Assembly: GCA_023259235.1 (NCBI GenBank)
Contig: JAHFQQ010000126.1
Coordinates: 1 to 6,723 of the forward strand
Reading direction: 5' to 3'
DNA: 6,723 bases
From: Polaromonas sp.
GTDB taxonomy: Bacteria > Pseudomonadota > Gammaproteobacteria > Burkholderiales > Burkholderiaceae_C
The position numbers and the translations under genes were made by a program. Shown here piece after piece: positions 1 through 5,446 of this stretch (position 1 is its first letter; every line of letters starts with the position of its first letter). The notes beneath the pieces were generated by a model, which did not search any database, had not been told where the DNA came from, and saw only the letters and a program-made list of their open reading frames with translations.

Positions 1-1
1 A

Positions 2-601
2 GTGTTTATTGTTTTCATTGCCCTGGCATTGGGTGTCAGGCTGCAGAGTCAGTGGGGCTTGCAAACAAGTCAATTTCTTCCGATTTTGATCGCGTTTTAC
101 CTGTTCAGGTATTTCGGGGGATGGTCGATCAGACATTTCCGCATCTGGCTGTTGATTCAATTCATTGCCATTGCGATATTCATCGGGCAAGGCACCGGAA
201 TCTTCATGTACGCTAGCAGGGGTTCCGCGGTCAGGGAACTTCCCGCGCAAAAGATTTCTGATTCAGCCATGGCCTTTTGGAAATCAAAAACCAATTGCCC
301 GCTGAAGTACCTTTCAGGCCACCCGCCAATGTCGGCAATGATTTCAGCCTACTCGCACCAGCTCATTCAGGTGCTGGAAGATGGAGACTTTGAAAAGAGT
401 CCATGGATAGACGAAAAAAAGATGATCGAAAGTGGATTTCTTGACGTCATGGTTGCAAGGGAGCCAAGCAACGACAGCAATGATTTCTCAATGAAGTTTG
501 AAATCAAAAGCTATCGCAACAATGACGATTCGGTCAATGACCACTTGATACTGAAATTCCACAAGCCGCTGATCGAATGCGGCATGATGTTGAAAAACTG
601 A
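2..601 (+). CDS. GT39/ArnT-like membrane glycosyltransferase, C-terminal part (5' end outside window)
   Basis: The frame is open from the first bases to a TGA at 599-601, so this is almost certainly the 3' end of a longer gene; the GTG at position 2 is probably an internal codon. Counting from it, residues 2-12, 25-40 and 48-68 are hydrophobic and look like the last membrane helices. About 130 mostly polar residues follow. The segments CPLKYLSG (99-106) and SPWID (133-137) resemble the soluble C-terminal region of GT39-type (ArnT/PMT_2-like) enzymes, where similar 'PLRYV.G' and 'SPWID' stretches occur. Such enzymes transfer a sugar from a polyprenyl-phosphate donor to a lipid or protein at the periplasmic side of the inner membrane. 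The catalytic N-terminal loops are not in the window, so donor and acceptor cannot be inferred. Base composition is clearly more AT-rich than in the genes to the right. The family call rests on recalled motif similarity; another polytopic membrane protein is possible. Confidence 0.5.
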   Translation: MFIVFIALALGVRLQSQWGLQTSQFLPILIAFYLFRYFGGWSIRHFRIWLLIQFIAIAIFIGQGTGIFMYASRGSAVRELPAQKISDSAMAFWKSKTNCPLKYLSGHPPMSAMISAYSHQLIQVLEDGDFEKSPWIDEKKMIESGFLDVMVAREPSNDSNDFSMKFEIKSYRNNDDSVNDHLILKFHKPLIECGMMLKN

Positions 602-661
602 ACTTTCCTGATGGAATCCGGCCCCGATTTCCACCGATTTCCAGACGCTGACCGGTATCGT

Positions 662-690
662 TTGCAATCCGCCTGAAGAGCGCCTATAAA
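662..690 (+). promoter_or_regulatory. sigma70-like promoter of the FMN-reductase relic
   Basis: A -35 candidate TTGCAA (662-667, 4 of 6 consensus bases) and a -10 candidate TATAAA (685-690, 5 of 6) are separated by exactly 17 bases. Transcription would start near 697, about 40 bases before the ATG at 738. A CCGGGGT/ACTCCGG imperfect hairpin (691-708) would lie at the start of the transcript. Recognised by eye only. Confidence 0.45.
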
Positions 691-737
691 CCGGGGTTAC
701 GACTCCGGCCAACGTGGCATCTTCACCGGAGCGCGGC

Positions 738-851
738 ATGACGGCGATCATCGGAATTGCAGGCAGTCCGTGCGCAGGGGCGTTCAATGCAGCGCTGCTG
801 CGGCAATTTCATGCATGGCTTCGTGGATTTCGTGAAATTGTGATACGTTGA
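738..851 (+). pseudogene. truncated NADPH-dependent FMN reductase (start of gene only)
   Basis: An ATG at 738 is preceded by GGAG (728-731) at a 6-base spacing and opens a 37-codon frame ending in TGA at 849-851. The first 22 residues, MTAIIGIAGSPCAGAFNAAL and two more, match the N-terminus of NADPH-dependent FMN/quinone reductases (ChrR/ArsH/azoreductase-like, flavodoxin fold). There, a short beta strand leads into the phosphate-binding loop G-x-S/A-G-S followed by a '.FN.ALLR' helix. Family members are usually about 170-200 residues, so nearly all of the protein is missing. The remaining 15 residues (QFHAWLRGFREIVIR) do not continue the fold as expected. They could be foreign sequence, or a C-terminal helix joined by an internal deletion. 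Promoter and ribosome binding site look intact, so a short peptide may still be made. The 3' end overlaps the leader of the next gene. Confidence 0.55.
804..840. repeat. 10-base inverted repeat upstream of the DUF5996 gene
   Basis: CAATTTCATG (804-813) pairs with CGTGAAATTG (831-840) at all ten positions if one G-T pair is allowed; eight consecutive pairs are perfect. The spacer is 17 bases. The dyad ends about 20 bases before the Shine-Dalgarno site of the DUF5996 gene. It could be an operator half-site pair, an RNA hairpin in the leader, or a rearrangement scar, since it lies in the relic reductase frame. Confidence 0.4.
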
Positions 852-871
852 CATCAGACCGGGAGGCGATC

Positions 872-1819
872 ATGGCGGCTGCAATTTTGTCAAACCAGGA
901 ATCCGCGTCGCCGCCGTGGCCCAGGCTGGACCATGAGGCCTGGAAAACAAGCTGCGCTACGCTGCATCTGTGGACCCAGATCGTCGGCAAAATCCGGCTG
1001 GCGCAGACACCGTGGACCAATCACTCCTGGCATGTGCCGTTATACGTCACGGCGCGCGGTCTGACCACTTCGCCCATTCCCTGCGGAGCGCGCACGTTTC
1101 AGATTGATTTCGACTTCATCGAACATCTTCTGTTGATCCAGGCCAGCGACGGGGCGACAAGAACGATGCCATTGAAGGCGCGCTCGGTGGCCGACTTTTA
1201 CCGGGAGCTGTTTGCGCATCTGGCGGCGCTCGGCCTGCGCATCAGGATCCACGCAACGCCCAATGAAATAGCCGATGGCATCCCGTTCGATCAGGATCAT
1301 CAGCATGCGTCGTATGACGCGGAGCATGTCCGCCACTTCTGGCACGCCCTGGTGCAATCAGACCGCGTGTTCAAGCAATTTCGTGCCCGCTTCATCGGCA
1401 AATGCAGTCCCGTGCATTTCTTTTGGGGCAGTTTCGACCTGGCCGTGACGCGTTTTTCAGGGCGCCCGGCGCCCCGGCATCCCGGCGGCGTGCCCCATTG
1501 CCCGGACTGGGTCATGCGCGAGGCCTACTCGCACGAGCTCAGCAGCTGCGGCTTCTGGCCGGGCGGCGAGGCGTTGCCGTATCCGGTGTTCTATGCCTAT
1601 GCGTATCCCGAGCCGCCCGGATTCAGCACCGCAGACGTGCGCCCGCGGGGCGCCCGCTACGAACCCGGTTTCAACGAGTTCATCCTGCCCTATGAAGAGG
1701 TACGGCTGGCCGCGTCACCGGATGCCCTGCTGCTTGAATTTCTGCAGAGCAGTTATGAGGCTGCGGCCAACCTGGGATCGTGGGACCGGGCCGCGCTGGA
1801 ACGCACGTTGCAAGCGTGA
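872..1819 (+). CDS. DUF5996 family protein
   Basis: A 315-residue protein without a signal peptide or membrane segments, so probably cytoplasmic. I recognise it as DUF5996, a family without known function. Supporting blocks are W-x7-LHLWTQIVGKIRL (24-43), the SWHVPLYVTARGLTT block (52-66), FQIDFDFIEHLL (76-87), a PNE...IPF segment (130-139), SPVHFFWGSFDL (179-190), TRFSGR (193-198), REAYSHE (216-222), GFWPGG (227-232) and a FYAYAYPEP block (240-248). The conserved Trp, His, Tyr and Glu residues suggest a small-molecule or metal site, but no reaction can be named. The ATG at 872 is preferred because GGGAGG sits at 861-866, 5 bases upstream; an in-frame TTG at 848 lacks such a site. Length and motif order look complete. 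It probably forms its own transcription unit: a broken reductase lies upstream and a 317-bp gap downstream. Confidence 0.85.
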   Translation: MAAAILSNQESASPPWPRLDHEAWKTSCATLHLWTQIVGKIRLAQTPWTNHSWHVPLYVTARGLTTSPIPCGARTFQIDFDFIEHLLLIQASDGATRTMPLKARSVADFYRELFAHLAALGLRIRIHATPNEIADGIPFDQDHQHASYDAEHVRHFWHALVQSDRVFKQFRARFIGKCSPVHFFWGSFDLAVTRFSGRPAPRHPGGVPHCPDWVMREAYSHELSSCGFWPGGEALPYPVFYAYAYPEPPGFSTADVRPRGARYEPGFNEFILPYEEVRLAASPDALLLEFLQSSYEAAANLGSWDRAALERTLQA

Positions 1820-2136
1820 TGCGGCAGGCCGCTGCCGGCCGATCGAGTCCGCACCGCAACACTCACCGGCGCAATCACCTCTGATCGGTCGGCGCCATCG
1901 GCACCGTCAAATGATCGCTTACCAGCCGTTTCATGGATTACTTTTACGAAAGCATCCGCGATGTCGGATGCAGCCCGACGGCACCCGCATAGGCGGACAG
2001 CCAGTCGTGGGATCGTCCTACATGGCGCGATCAGGTCCGCTGTTACCTTCATTCCTTGGCGATCCCGCACTCCCGGGTACTCCTACAGGCACCTTGGGGA
2101 GTGGCGGCCCGCCACAACTTTTTACAGGAACTATCA
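1820..2136. other. 317-bp non-coding gap with hairpins
   Basis: No convincing gene is present; frames crossing it lack recognisable protein patterns and ribosome binding sites. It holds a small hairpin just after the DUF5996 stop (CGGCAG/CTGCCG, 1822-1837, no T-run), a perfect 7-bp hairpin (GCATCCG/CGGATGC, 1952-1971, 6-base loop, no T-run on the plus strand) and the leader hairpin of the next gene at 2101-2115. The promoter of the crystallin-like gene must lie here, but I could not pick a convincing -35/-10 pair. Confidence 0.6.
2101..2120 (+). promoter_or_regulatory. leader hairpin plus T-run before the crystallin-like gene
   Basis: GTGGCGG (2101-2107) and CCGCCAC (2109-2115) form a perfect inverted repeat around a single C, giving in RNA a 6-bp stem with a GCC loop. 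The bases AACTTTTT follow at 2116-2123, then the AGGAA ribosome binding site at 2126-2130. The arrangement resembles an attenuator or a regulator-binding dyad directly before a start codon. No leader peptide or alternative fold was identified. Confidence 0.35.
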
Positions 2137-3237
2137 ATGAATGCACTCTTGAGAAACGCATTGGCGGTGGCCGCGGTAGCCGTCGCCACACAGGCGGTCG
2201 CACAGGTCACCTTTTACGAACATGAGGGCTTTCAAGGCCGGTCTTTCACCACGGGGAGACAGATTGGCAATCTCGAACGCTCTGGCTTCAATGACCGCGC
2301 TTCGTCGGTCGAGGTGGCCAGCGACCGGTGGGAGGTTTGCGAAGACGTCCGGTTTAGCGGCCGCTGCGTCATCCTGCGCCCGGGCCGCTATCCATCCCTG
2401 GCCGCGATGGGCCTGAACGACCGCGTCTCATCGGTGCGGACCGTGGCCCGCAACGCGCGCATTGATGACCAGCGTTATGCACCCGCTCCGATGGCCCCAC
2501 AGGTCACCCTTTACGAACATGAAAATTTCGGCGGACGGTCTTTCACGACGGACCGGCCGGTCGAAAACTTCGGGCGCAATGGCTTCAATGACCGCGCTTC
2601 GTCCGTCGACGTGGTCGGCGCGCCGTGGGAGGCTTGCGAAGACGTCCGGTTTAGCGGCCGCTGCGTCGTCCTGCGCCCGGGCCGCTATCCATCGCTGGCC
2701 GCGATGGGCCTGAACGACCGCGTTTCGTCGGTGCGGGCCGTGGCCGGCAACGCGCGCATCGATGACCGGCGCTATGCGCCCGCTCCGGTTGCCGGCCCCG
2801 ACTTCCGCCGGCGCAACGATGAGCGGCTCTACCAGGCCAACGTCACTTCAGTACACGCGGTGGTCGGTACACCCGAGCAGCGTTGCTGGGTCGAGCGTGA
2901 GCAGGTCGCCCAGAATCAAAGCGGCCCCAACGTGCCCGGGGCGATCGTCGGCGGCATCATCGGCGGCATTCTTGGCCATCAGGTCGGTGGCGGAACCGGC
3001 AAGGATATCGCCACGGTCGGCGGCGCTGTCGCCGGAGCTGCGGTGGGCTCCAGCGTTGGCAACGCCCAGCAGGCGTCAACCCGTGACGTGCAGCGCTGCG
3101 AAAACGTACCCAGCCAGGCCCGTCCCCAATATTGGGACGTCACCTATAACTTCCGGGGCCAGGAGCATCGCATTCAGATGACCACCCCACCCGGATCCAG
3201 CGTGACCGTCAACGAGCAGGGCGAGCCCCGGCAGTAG
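2137..3237 (+). CDS. secreted beta/gamma-crystallin and glycine-zipper protein
   Basis: A 366-residue precursor. The ATG at 2137 is chosen because AGGAA lies 6 bases upstream and a signal peptide follows directly (1-22, basic MNALLR, Ala/Val core, AVA before Q23). An in-frame ATG at 2056 would bury this signal. Mature residues 23-121 and 122-220 are two copies of one unit, each a beta/gamma-crystallin domain of two Greek keys starting QVTFYEHE/QVTLYEHE. Each carries two N-D-x-x-S-S calcium-binding signatures (NDRASS at 52 and 151, NDRVSS at 94 and 193) and a Cys pair in CEDVRFSGRC. A linker with RCW (249-251) leads to a glycine-zipper segment (about 267-309, repeated GG/G-x3-G), then RCE (320-322) and a YWDVTY...FRGQEHRIQM tail, as in glycine-zipper 2TM/17-kDa envelope proteins. 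Likely periplasmic or outer-membrane associated, perhaps a Ca2+-stabilised envelope or stress protein; its function is not known to me. It stands alone and ends at a strong terminator. Confidence 0.85.
   Translation: MNALLRNALAVAAVAVATQAVAQVTFYEHEGFQGRSFTTGRQIGNLERSGFNDRASSVEVASDRWEVCEDVRFSGRCVILRPGRYPSLAAMGLNDRVSSVRTVARNARIDDQRYAPAPMAPQVTLYEHENFGGRSFTTDRPVENFGRNGFNDRASSVDVVGAPWEACEDVRFSGRCVVLRPGRYPSLAAMGLNDRVSSVRAVAGNARIDDRRYAPAPVAGPDFRRRNDERLYQANVTSVHAVVGTPEQRCWVEREQVAQNQSGPNVPGAIVGGIIGGILGHQVGGGTGKDIATVGGAVAGAAVGSSVGNAQQASTRDVQRCENVPSQARPQYWDVTYNFRGQEHRIQMTTPPGSSVTVNEQGEPRQ
2203..2796 (+). repeat. 297-bp tandem direct duplication inside the crystallin-like gene
   Basis: Bases 2203-2499 and 2500-2796 are two in-frame units of 297 bases (99 codons) with the same offset throughout and no indels where I compared them. 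Similarity is highest in the second half: 33 bases are identical (2339-2371 against 2636-2668), and over roughly 135 bases I count about 8 differences. The first half has diverged more. The unit border coincides with the predicted signal-peptide cleavage point (Q23) and with the linker between domains. Confidence 0.85.
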
Positions 3238-3260
3238 GCGCTGTCGCCATGGCAAGAGCA

Positions 3261-3295
3261 AGACGGTCCTGCGGGACCGTTTTGTCGTTTTATTC
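3261..3295 (+). terminator. intrinsic terminator of the crystallin-like gene
   Basis: ACGGTCC (3263-3269) pairs perfectly with GGACCGT (3274-3280) around a TGCG loop; two more outer pairs (one G-T) are possible. TTTTGTCGTTTTATT follows immediately. It lies 24 bases after the TAG at 3235-3237. On the minus strand no T-run follows the stem, so it should act mainly on plus-strand transcription and not on the convergent GST operon. Confidence 0.85.
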
Positions 3296-3300
3296 AAGCC

Positions 3301-3350
3301 AAATCAGGCTCCAGCCCCCACCCTACCTGCGTAAGCAGCTATCAAATCAG
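3301..3350. repeat. intergenic repeat, copy 1 (left border)
   Basis: Bases 3307-3350 match 6421-6465 in the same orientation. Both read GGCT(T)CCA, a C-rich stretch, then CCTGCG.AAGC.GCTATCAAATCAG; similarity extends a few bases left (AAATCA against AAAACT). The last part is almost identical: only 2 differences over the final 26 bases. Copy 1 lies between the convergent crystallin-like and GST genes, and its final TCAG contains the GST stop codon. It looks like a dispersed intergenic repeat of the Comamonadaceae type rather than an IS end. Confidence 0.65.
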
Positions 3351-4051
3351 GACCGCGCCGGGATCTCCAGCCCGCGCACCACTGCCGGGCGCGCCACAAA
3401 CGCCGCCAGCGCCCGCGTGACCTGCGGGAAATCGTCGATGCCCACCAGATCGCCGGCCTCGTAAAACCCGGCCAGGTTACGCACCCAGGGAAAAGTGGCG
3501 ATGTCGGCAATGCTGTAGGCGTCGCCCATGATCCAGGCGCGGCCCTCCAGGCGCTGGTTCAGCACGCCGAGCAGGCGCCTGCTTTCCGTCACGTAGCGGT
3601 CGCGCGGGCGCTTGTCTTCATAGTCTTTGCCAGCGAACTTGTTGAAGAAGCCGACCTGCCCGAACATCGGGCCGACGCCGCCCATCTGCCACATCAGCCA
3701 TTGGATCATCTCGTAGCGCTGCGCCGCGTCCCGCGGAATGAACTGCCCCGTCTTCTCGGCCAGATACAGCAAAATCGCGCCGGACTCGAACAGCGCCAGC
3801 GGCCTGCCGCCCGGCCCGTCGGGATCGATGATGGCCGGAATCTTGTTGTTGGGGTTGAGCGAGAGAAACTCCGGCGACATCTGGTCATTGGTCTCGAAGC
3901 TGACCAGATGCGGCTCGTACGGCAGGCCGGTTTCTTCCAGCATGATGGCAACCTTGACGCCGTTGGGTGTGGGCAGCGAGTACAGCTGCAGCCGATCGGG
4001 GTGCTGCGCGGGCCATTTGCGGGTGATGGGGTAGGCAGAGAGTGTGTTCAT
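3347..4051 (-). CDS. YfcG-like glutathione S-transferase (Nu-class type)
   Basis: A 234-residue cytosolic GST. The thioredoxin-like N-terminal domain (about 20-105) carries the T28-P29-N30-G motif that in E. coli YfcG provides the threonine and asparagine contacting glutathione or its disulfide. It also has the NNKIPAI loop with the cis-proline (68-74) and the glutathione-binding ESGAI motif (89-93). The all-helical C-terminal domain (about 108-230) has the GST N-capping box SIADIATFPW (180-189, D183). Nu-class relatives have disulfide-bond reductase activity toward small disulfides and weak peroxidase activity; the same is inferred here. The ATG at 4051 has no good Shine-Dalgarno site and lies 27 bases after the RidA-family stop, which suggests a shared transcript. 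It is the last gene of the minus-strand cluster. Its TGA stop (3347-3349) lies inside the repeat, and no terminator follows. A broken paralogue is at 6551-6628. Confidence 0.92.
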   Translation of the reverse strand: MNTLSAYPITRKWPAQHPDRLQLYSLPTPNGVKVAIMLEETGLPYEPHLVSFETNDQMSPEFLSLNPNNKIPAIIDPDGPGGRPLALFESGAILLYLAEKTGQFIPRDAAQRYEMIQWLMWQMGGVGPMFGQVGFFNKFAGKDYEDKRPRDRYVTESRRLLGVLNQRLEGRAWIMGDAYSIADIATFPWVRNLAGFYEAGDLVGIDDFPQVTRALAAFVARPAVVRGLEIPARS

Positions 4052-4078
4052 GCGCCCATTCTGGCGGAAAAAAAGGAA

Positions 4079-4540
4079 TTACGGCTTGACCTCGACGATG
4101 ACCTTGAGTGTCAGCGGTACGCCATTGCGGAGCGAACTCACCCCCACCACGGAGCGCACATGCACGCCGGCCGGGCCAAAGACACTGGCCAGCAGATCGG
4201 AAGCGCCGTCCAGCACCTGGGCGTGTTCCTCGAACTCCGGCACGGCGTTGATGGAGCCATGCAGGTCCACCACCTGCGCGACCTGGTCGAGCGAGCCCAG
4301 CGCGGCCTTCACCGCCGCAATCACCTCCAGGCAGGCGGAGCGCGCAAACGCATAGCCTTCTGCGGTGGCGTACTCGCGCCCGAGCTTGCCCTTGGGCGCC
4401 ACGCCGTTCACGGGCGACGGCGCCTTGCCCGCGATGTACAGCAGGTTGCCGGTTCGAACCGTCGTGGCGTAGTTGCCGGCCGGCCCGCTCGCTTTGGGGA
4501 GTTCCAGCCCCAGATGTTTGATTTGCTGTTCCGCATCCAT
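4079..4540 (-). CDS. RidA (YjgF/YER057c/UK114) family protein
   Basis: A 153-residue protein, longer than canonical RidA (~128) and typical of the longer subgroup that begins '..I..LG..LP' and contains 'NY....RTGNLLYIAGKAP' (23-41) and GKLGREY (51-57). Canonical RidA hydrolyses reactive enamine/imine intermediates from PLP enzymes, as a trimer with active sites between subunits. The conserved substrate-binding Arg is present (R129 in VRSVVGV), but by ungapped alignment the position of E. coli RidA Glu120 is Thr144 (VPLTLKV), so classical deaminase activity is uncertain. Other motifs are LGSLDQV.QVV (81-91) and GASDLL..VFG (112-122). The ATG at 4540 is chosen because GAGG lies 6 bases upstream; an in-frame ATG at 4582 adds 14 residues of atypical sequence. 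It sits 48 bases after the kinase stop and 27 bases before the GST start, so it is probably co-transcribed with both. Confidence 0.9.
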   Translation of the reverse strand: MDAEQQIKHLGLELPKASGPAGNYATTVRTGNLLYIAGKAPSPVNGVAPKGKLGREYATAEGYAFARSACLEVIAAVKAALGSLDQVAQVVDLHGSINAVPEFEEHAQVLDGASDLLASVFGPAGVHVRSVVGVSSLRNGVPLTLKVIVEVKP

Positions 4541-4588
4541 GTTGCACCTCGTATGTTGGGTTCGGATTGTGACACCCGGCATGGACGC

Positions 4589-5446
4589 TCAGGCCAGCGC
4601 CATGCGCAAGCGCCGCGCCGCGTCTTCGGCCCGCGCGTCGTCGATCTCGCGCAGCACGCTCTGCATGTCCACGGCGGTCTGCGCACGCTCAAAATGGCCG
4701 GTGAGCACCGTTTCATGGGACAGCAAACCCGCCTGGTACAGGCTCCACATCTCGGGGCCGTAGCGGGTGGTGAGCAGCTCGGGGGCAAACTGGCCAAAGA
4801 AGTCGCGCAGATTGGCCACGTCGCGCAGCAGCATGCGCTGGGCGTGGTTGTTGCCCGCGGCATCCACCGCCTGGGGCAGGTCGATGATCACGGTGAAATC
4901 CTGCCCATCAGCGTGCGCCAGCAGGATGTTGAACTCCGACAAATCCCCATGCACCACCCCGGCGCACAGCATGCGCACCACCTCGGCCACCAGCGTGGCG
5001 TGGTGGGCCAGCGCCTGGCCCGGCGTGAAGGCCACATCGTTCAGGCGCGGGGCCGCGTCGCCGTGGGCGTCGGTCACCAGTTCCATCAGCAACACGCCCT
5101 CATGAAAGTTGTAGGGCCGCGGCACCCGCACGCCGGCGGCGGCCAGCCGGTATAGCGCATCGACCTCGGCGCTTTGCCAGGCCGCCTCTTGCGCCTGGCG
5201 GCCAAACCTGGTGCCCTTGGCCATGGCGCGGGCCTGGCGCGAGTTCTTGACCTTGCGGTTTTCGGTGTAGTCCACCGCCTGGCGAAAGCTGCGGTTATTG
5301 GCCTCTTTGTAAATCTTGGCGCAGAGGGTTTGCTCACCATTGCGCACCACAAACACCATGGCTTCCTTGCCGCTCATGAGCTGGCGCACCACCGTGTCGA
5401 TCAGGCCCTCGTCAATCAGGGATTGGAGTCTGGCAGGTGCTTTCAT
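4589..5446 (-). CDS. bacterial RIO-family serine/threonine protein kinase
   Basis: A 285-residue RIO kinase. Visible elements are the short RIO-type nucleotide loop SGKEA (25-29), the ATP-anchoring lysine in CAKIYK (K44), the flexible charged stretch with ENRKVKNSRQ (62-71), a hinge LLMELV (119-124), the catalytic loop VHGDLSEFNIL (165-175; D168, N173) and the metal-binding Asp of IIDLPQAV (D189). All catalytic residues are there, so it should be active. The eukaryotic substrate-binding and activation segments are absent, as is normal for RIO. RIO1/RIO2 act in ribosome maturation; substrates of bacterial members are poorly known. The start ATG overlaps the TGA of the upstream CxxC gene (ATGA, 5443-5446) and has no Shine-Dalgarno site, so it probably depends on translational coupling. 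Length is usual for bacterial members. RidA-family and GST genes follow. Confidence 0.92.
   Translation of the reverse strand: MKAPARLQSLIDEGLIDTVVRQLMSGKEAMVFVVRNGEQTLCAKIYKEANNRSFRQAVDYTENRKVKNSRQARAMAKGTRFGRQAQEAAWQSAEVDALYRLAAAGVRVPRPYNFHEGVLLMELVTDAHGDAAPRLNDVAFTPGQALAHHATLVAEVVRMLCAGVVHGDLSEFNILLAHADGQDFTVIIDLPQAVDAAGNNHAQRMLLRDVANLRDFFGQFAPELLTTRYGPEMWSLYQAGLLSHETVLTGHFERAQTAVDMQSVLREIDDARAEDAARRLRMALA

Noticed and set aside
848..853. TTGACA as a -35 promoter element
   Set aside because: It lies 19 bases before the DUF5996 ATG, so a matching -10 would fall inside the coding sequence; no such element is seen.
1822..1837. hairpin after the DUF5996 stop as a terminator
   Set aside because: The stem is only 6 bp and no T-run follows.
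1933..1992. short frame MDYFYESIRDVGC... (19 codons) in the gap
   Set aside because: No ribosome binding site, no recognisable homology, and it includes the 1952-1971 hairpin.
1593..2225. 210-residue plus-strand frame over the 1820-2136 gap
   Set aside because: It begins inside the DUF5996 gene in another frame and ends inside the crystallin-like gene. It is Arg/Pro-rich, has no motif and no ribosome site.
2222..2713. two similar small plus-strand frames (2222-2416, 2462-2713)
   Set aside because: They are off-frame shadows of the 297-bp duplication in the crystallin-like gene; their mutual similarity comes from that repeat.
3304..3510. 68-residue minus-strand frame over the GST C-terminus
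   Set aside because: Off-frame shadow of the GST gene; the GST frame is supported by family motifs.
4052..4078. T7 run after the RidA-family stop as a terminator
   Set aside because: No stem precedes the run on the minus strand; the weak CGCC/GGGCG pairing lies after it.
3701..5155. 484-residue open frame on the plus strand
   Set aside because: It lies antisense to the GST, RidA-family and RIO kinase genes, all of which have clear motifs on the minus strand. Its His/Arg/Gln/Gly-rich product is typical of the reverse frame of GC-rich genes.
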